From a virus: a stretch of DNA of 38,926 nucleotides. Location of the stretch: IMG/VR virus record IMGVR_UViG_3300044624_001725, positions 1 through 38,926 of that record; one strand, given 5' to 3'. This document shows positions 38,431 to 38,926 of this stretch, piece by piece (position 1 is the stretch's first letter; each line of letters opens with the position of its first letter). Made by a program: the position numbers and the translations under genes. The notes beneath the pieces are model-generated. The model ran no database searches, was not told the origin of the DNA, and was given only the letters and a program-made list of their open reading frames with translations.

Positions 38431-38786
38431 TCTCCGCAAAGCTGATCCCGGCTATTCTGCTGGCTGTCGTGGCGCTGCGGGGCGAGTCGATCTGCGGCAA
38501 GGACGACCGCAACCCCACGCCGCACGTCGATCTCGTCCAAGTATCCTGCATCGACTTTGACCGGCTCCGCGCGCAGGCGCCGGACTTCCCGTGGCCGGTG
38601 GGCAGGGTGACGCAGGTCCTCGTCCACGTCCGCGAAGGCGACGCCGTGCGCGTGACGGTCGATGGCGTGCAAAAATTCGCCGATCTGATCCGGGATGCCT
38701 GGGGCCGGCTGATCGCGCTGGTGCAGTTTGACGGCGTGGAGTACAAGGCGGTGGCCGTCAAGGTCTATCGGGCGGTGGAGGAGTGA
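38427..38786 (+). CDS. Small exported protein of unknown function (right allele)
   Basis: A 119-aa protein from GTG 38427, the second allele of the gene at 137-496. Differences include GKDDRNPTPHVD (left GTDDRNPTPNID), VGRVTQVLVHV, VDGVQKFAD and a final VEE instead of VEQ. Most are conservative, and many nucleotide differences fall at third positions, which points to purifying selection. Signal-like N-terminus and two cysteines as in the left copy. Confidence 0.75.
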   Translation: MISAKLIPAILLAVVALRGESICGKDDRNPTPHVDLVQVSCIDFDRLRAQAPDFPWPVGRVTQVLVHVREGDAVRVTVDGVQKFADLIRDAWGRLIALVQFDGVEYKAVAVKVYRAVEE

Positions 38787-38926
38787 AACTCCGCACCGCT
38801 GCCGTAGTGGCCACCACCGACGACGGCGACAAGATCGGCGGGCCGTATTTTCTCCCGCTGGACACTCCCGCCAAACAAGAAATCAATGAACTAGCCCGCG
38901 AATACGGGCCGCTGGACATCAAGAAA
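38783..38926 (+). CDS. Small hypothetical protein, 3'-truncated at the window end
   Basis: From GTG 38783, identical at nucleotide level to the first 144 bases of 493-654. The window ends before the stop. Confidence 0.6.
   Translation, partial: MKLRTAAVVATTDDGDKIGGPYFLPLDTPAKQEINELAREYGPLDIKK

Larger units (their letters stand above)
38291..38926. repeat. Right copy of divergent terminal direct repeat
   Basis: Gap-free match to 1-636 at a constant offset of 38,290. About 40 substitutions lie in the first 491 bases; the final 145 bases are identical. It supports a genome unit of about 38.29 kb. Confidence 0.9.

Noticed and set aside
1-38926. Integrase, excisionase, CI-like repressor, tRNA genes
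   Set aside because: I looked for tyrosine or serine recombinase motifs, repressor-like genes and tRNA-like cloverleaf ends and saw none convincing; absence by eye is not proof.

Overview
The window is essentially one complete genome of a tailed, siphovirus-type phage with an HK97-style head. Its ends overlap. Bases 1-636 recur at 38291-38926 without indels but with about 40 substitutions, so the unit is about 38,290 bp and most likely circular or circularly permuted, assembled from a population with at least two alleles. Base composition is GC-rich (around 60% by eye). Genes are tightly packed with ATGA, GTGA, TAATG or TTGA stop/start overlaps, and Shine-Dalgarno (SD) sequences of the AGGAG type are common. 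I see no integrase, no recognisable repressor and no tRNA gene, so a strictly lytic life style is the simplest reading. The host cannot be named from sequence alone. Sec-type signal peptides ending in FGQ or WGQ, and a fibronectin-like domain of a style I associate with Acidobacteriota, are weak hints only.

Layout. (1) 1-2830, rightward: small exported proteins, holin-like membrane proteins, a calcineurin-like phosphoesterase, a winged-helix-like protein and an HELLH mini-metallopeptidase; this is the probable lysis/late accessory region, but no classical endolysin is visible. (2) 2775-4274, leftward: two small cassettes of three genes each. Each is driven by a near-perfect sigma70-type promoter placed so that the mRNA would be leaderless, and each ends in a PKNPAAVAL protein. 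(3) 4335-6617, rightward: a secreted-type tail fibre or adhesin and a fibronectin III-like protein, closed by a strong intrinsic terminator. (4) 6688-19047, rightward early region from another leaderless-type promoter: tiny membrane proteins; a recombination set (YqaJ/Cas4-like exonuclease with a putative Fe-S cysteine set, RecT-like annealase, SSB with a DDDLPF tip); many small unknowns; a DUF1643 protein; a zinc-ribbon protein; an SNF2-type helicase; a beta-class DNA methyltransferase; a RusA resolvase; an orphan HicA-like protein; an FGRL zinc protein; and a replisome organiser whose gene contains iterons (probable origin). (5) 19044-38016, rightward late region from a sigma70-type promoter with a structured leader: HNH nuclease, TerS, an HNH homing-type endonuclease, TerL, portal, protease, capsid, connectors, tail terminator, tail tube, tail chaperones, tape measure (858 aa), baseplate hub and a 1406-aa fibre. 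The map then returns to region 1.

Working together. The early operon supplies DNA processing and replication, with O-like initiation at an origin inside the initiator gene, lambda Red-like recombination and RusA to resolve junctions. The HNH-TerS-TerL set packages DNA, probably by a cos mechanism, into HK97-fold heads. The two leftward cassettes look like independently transcribed morons and are the least explained part of the genome. The other notable novelties are the Cas4/AddB-like cysteine pattern in the recombination exonuclease, the reused leaderless promoter, signal peptides on virion fibres, and an in-frame UGA followed by 57 more coding-like codons.
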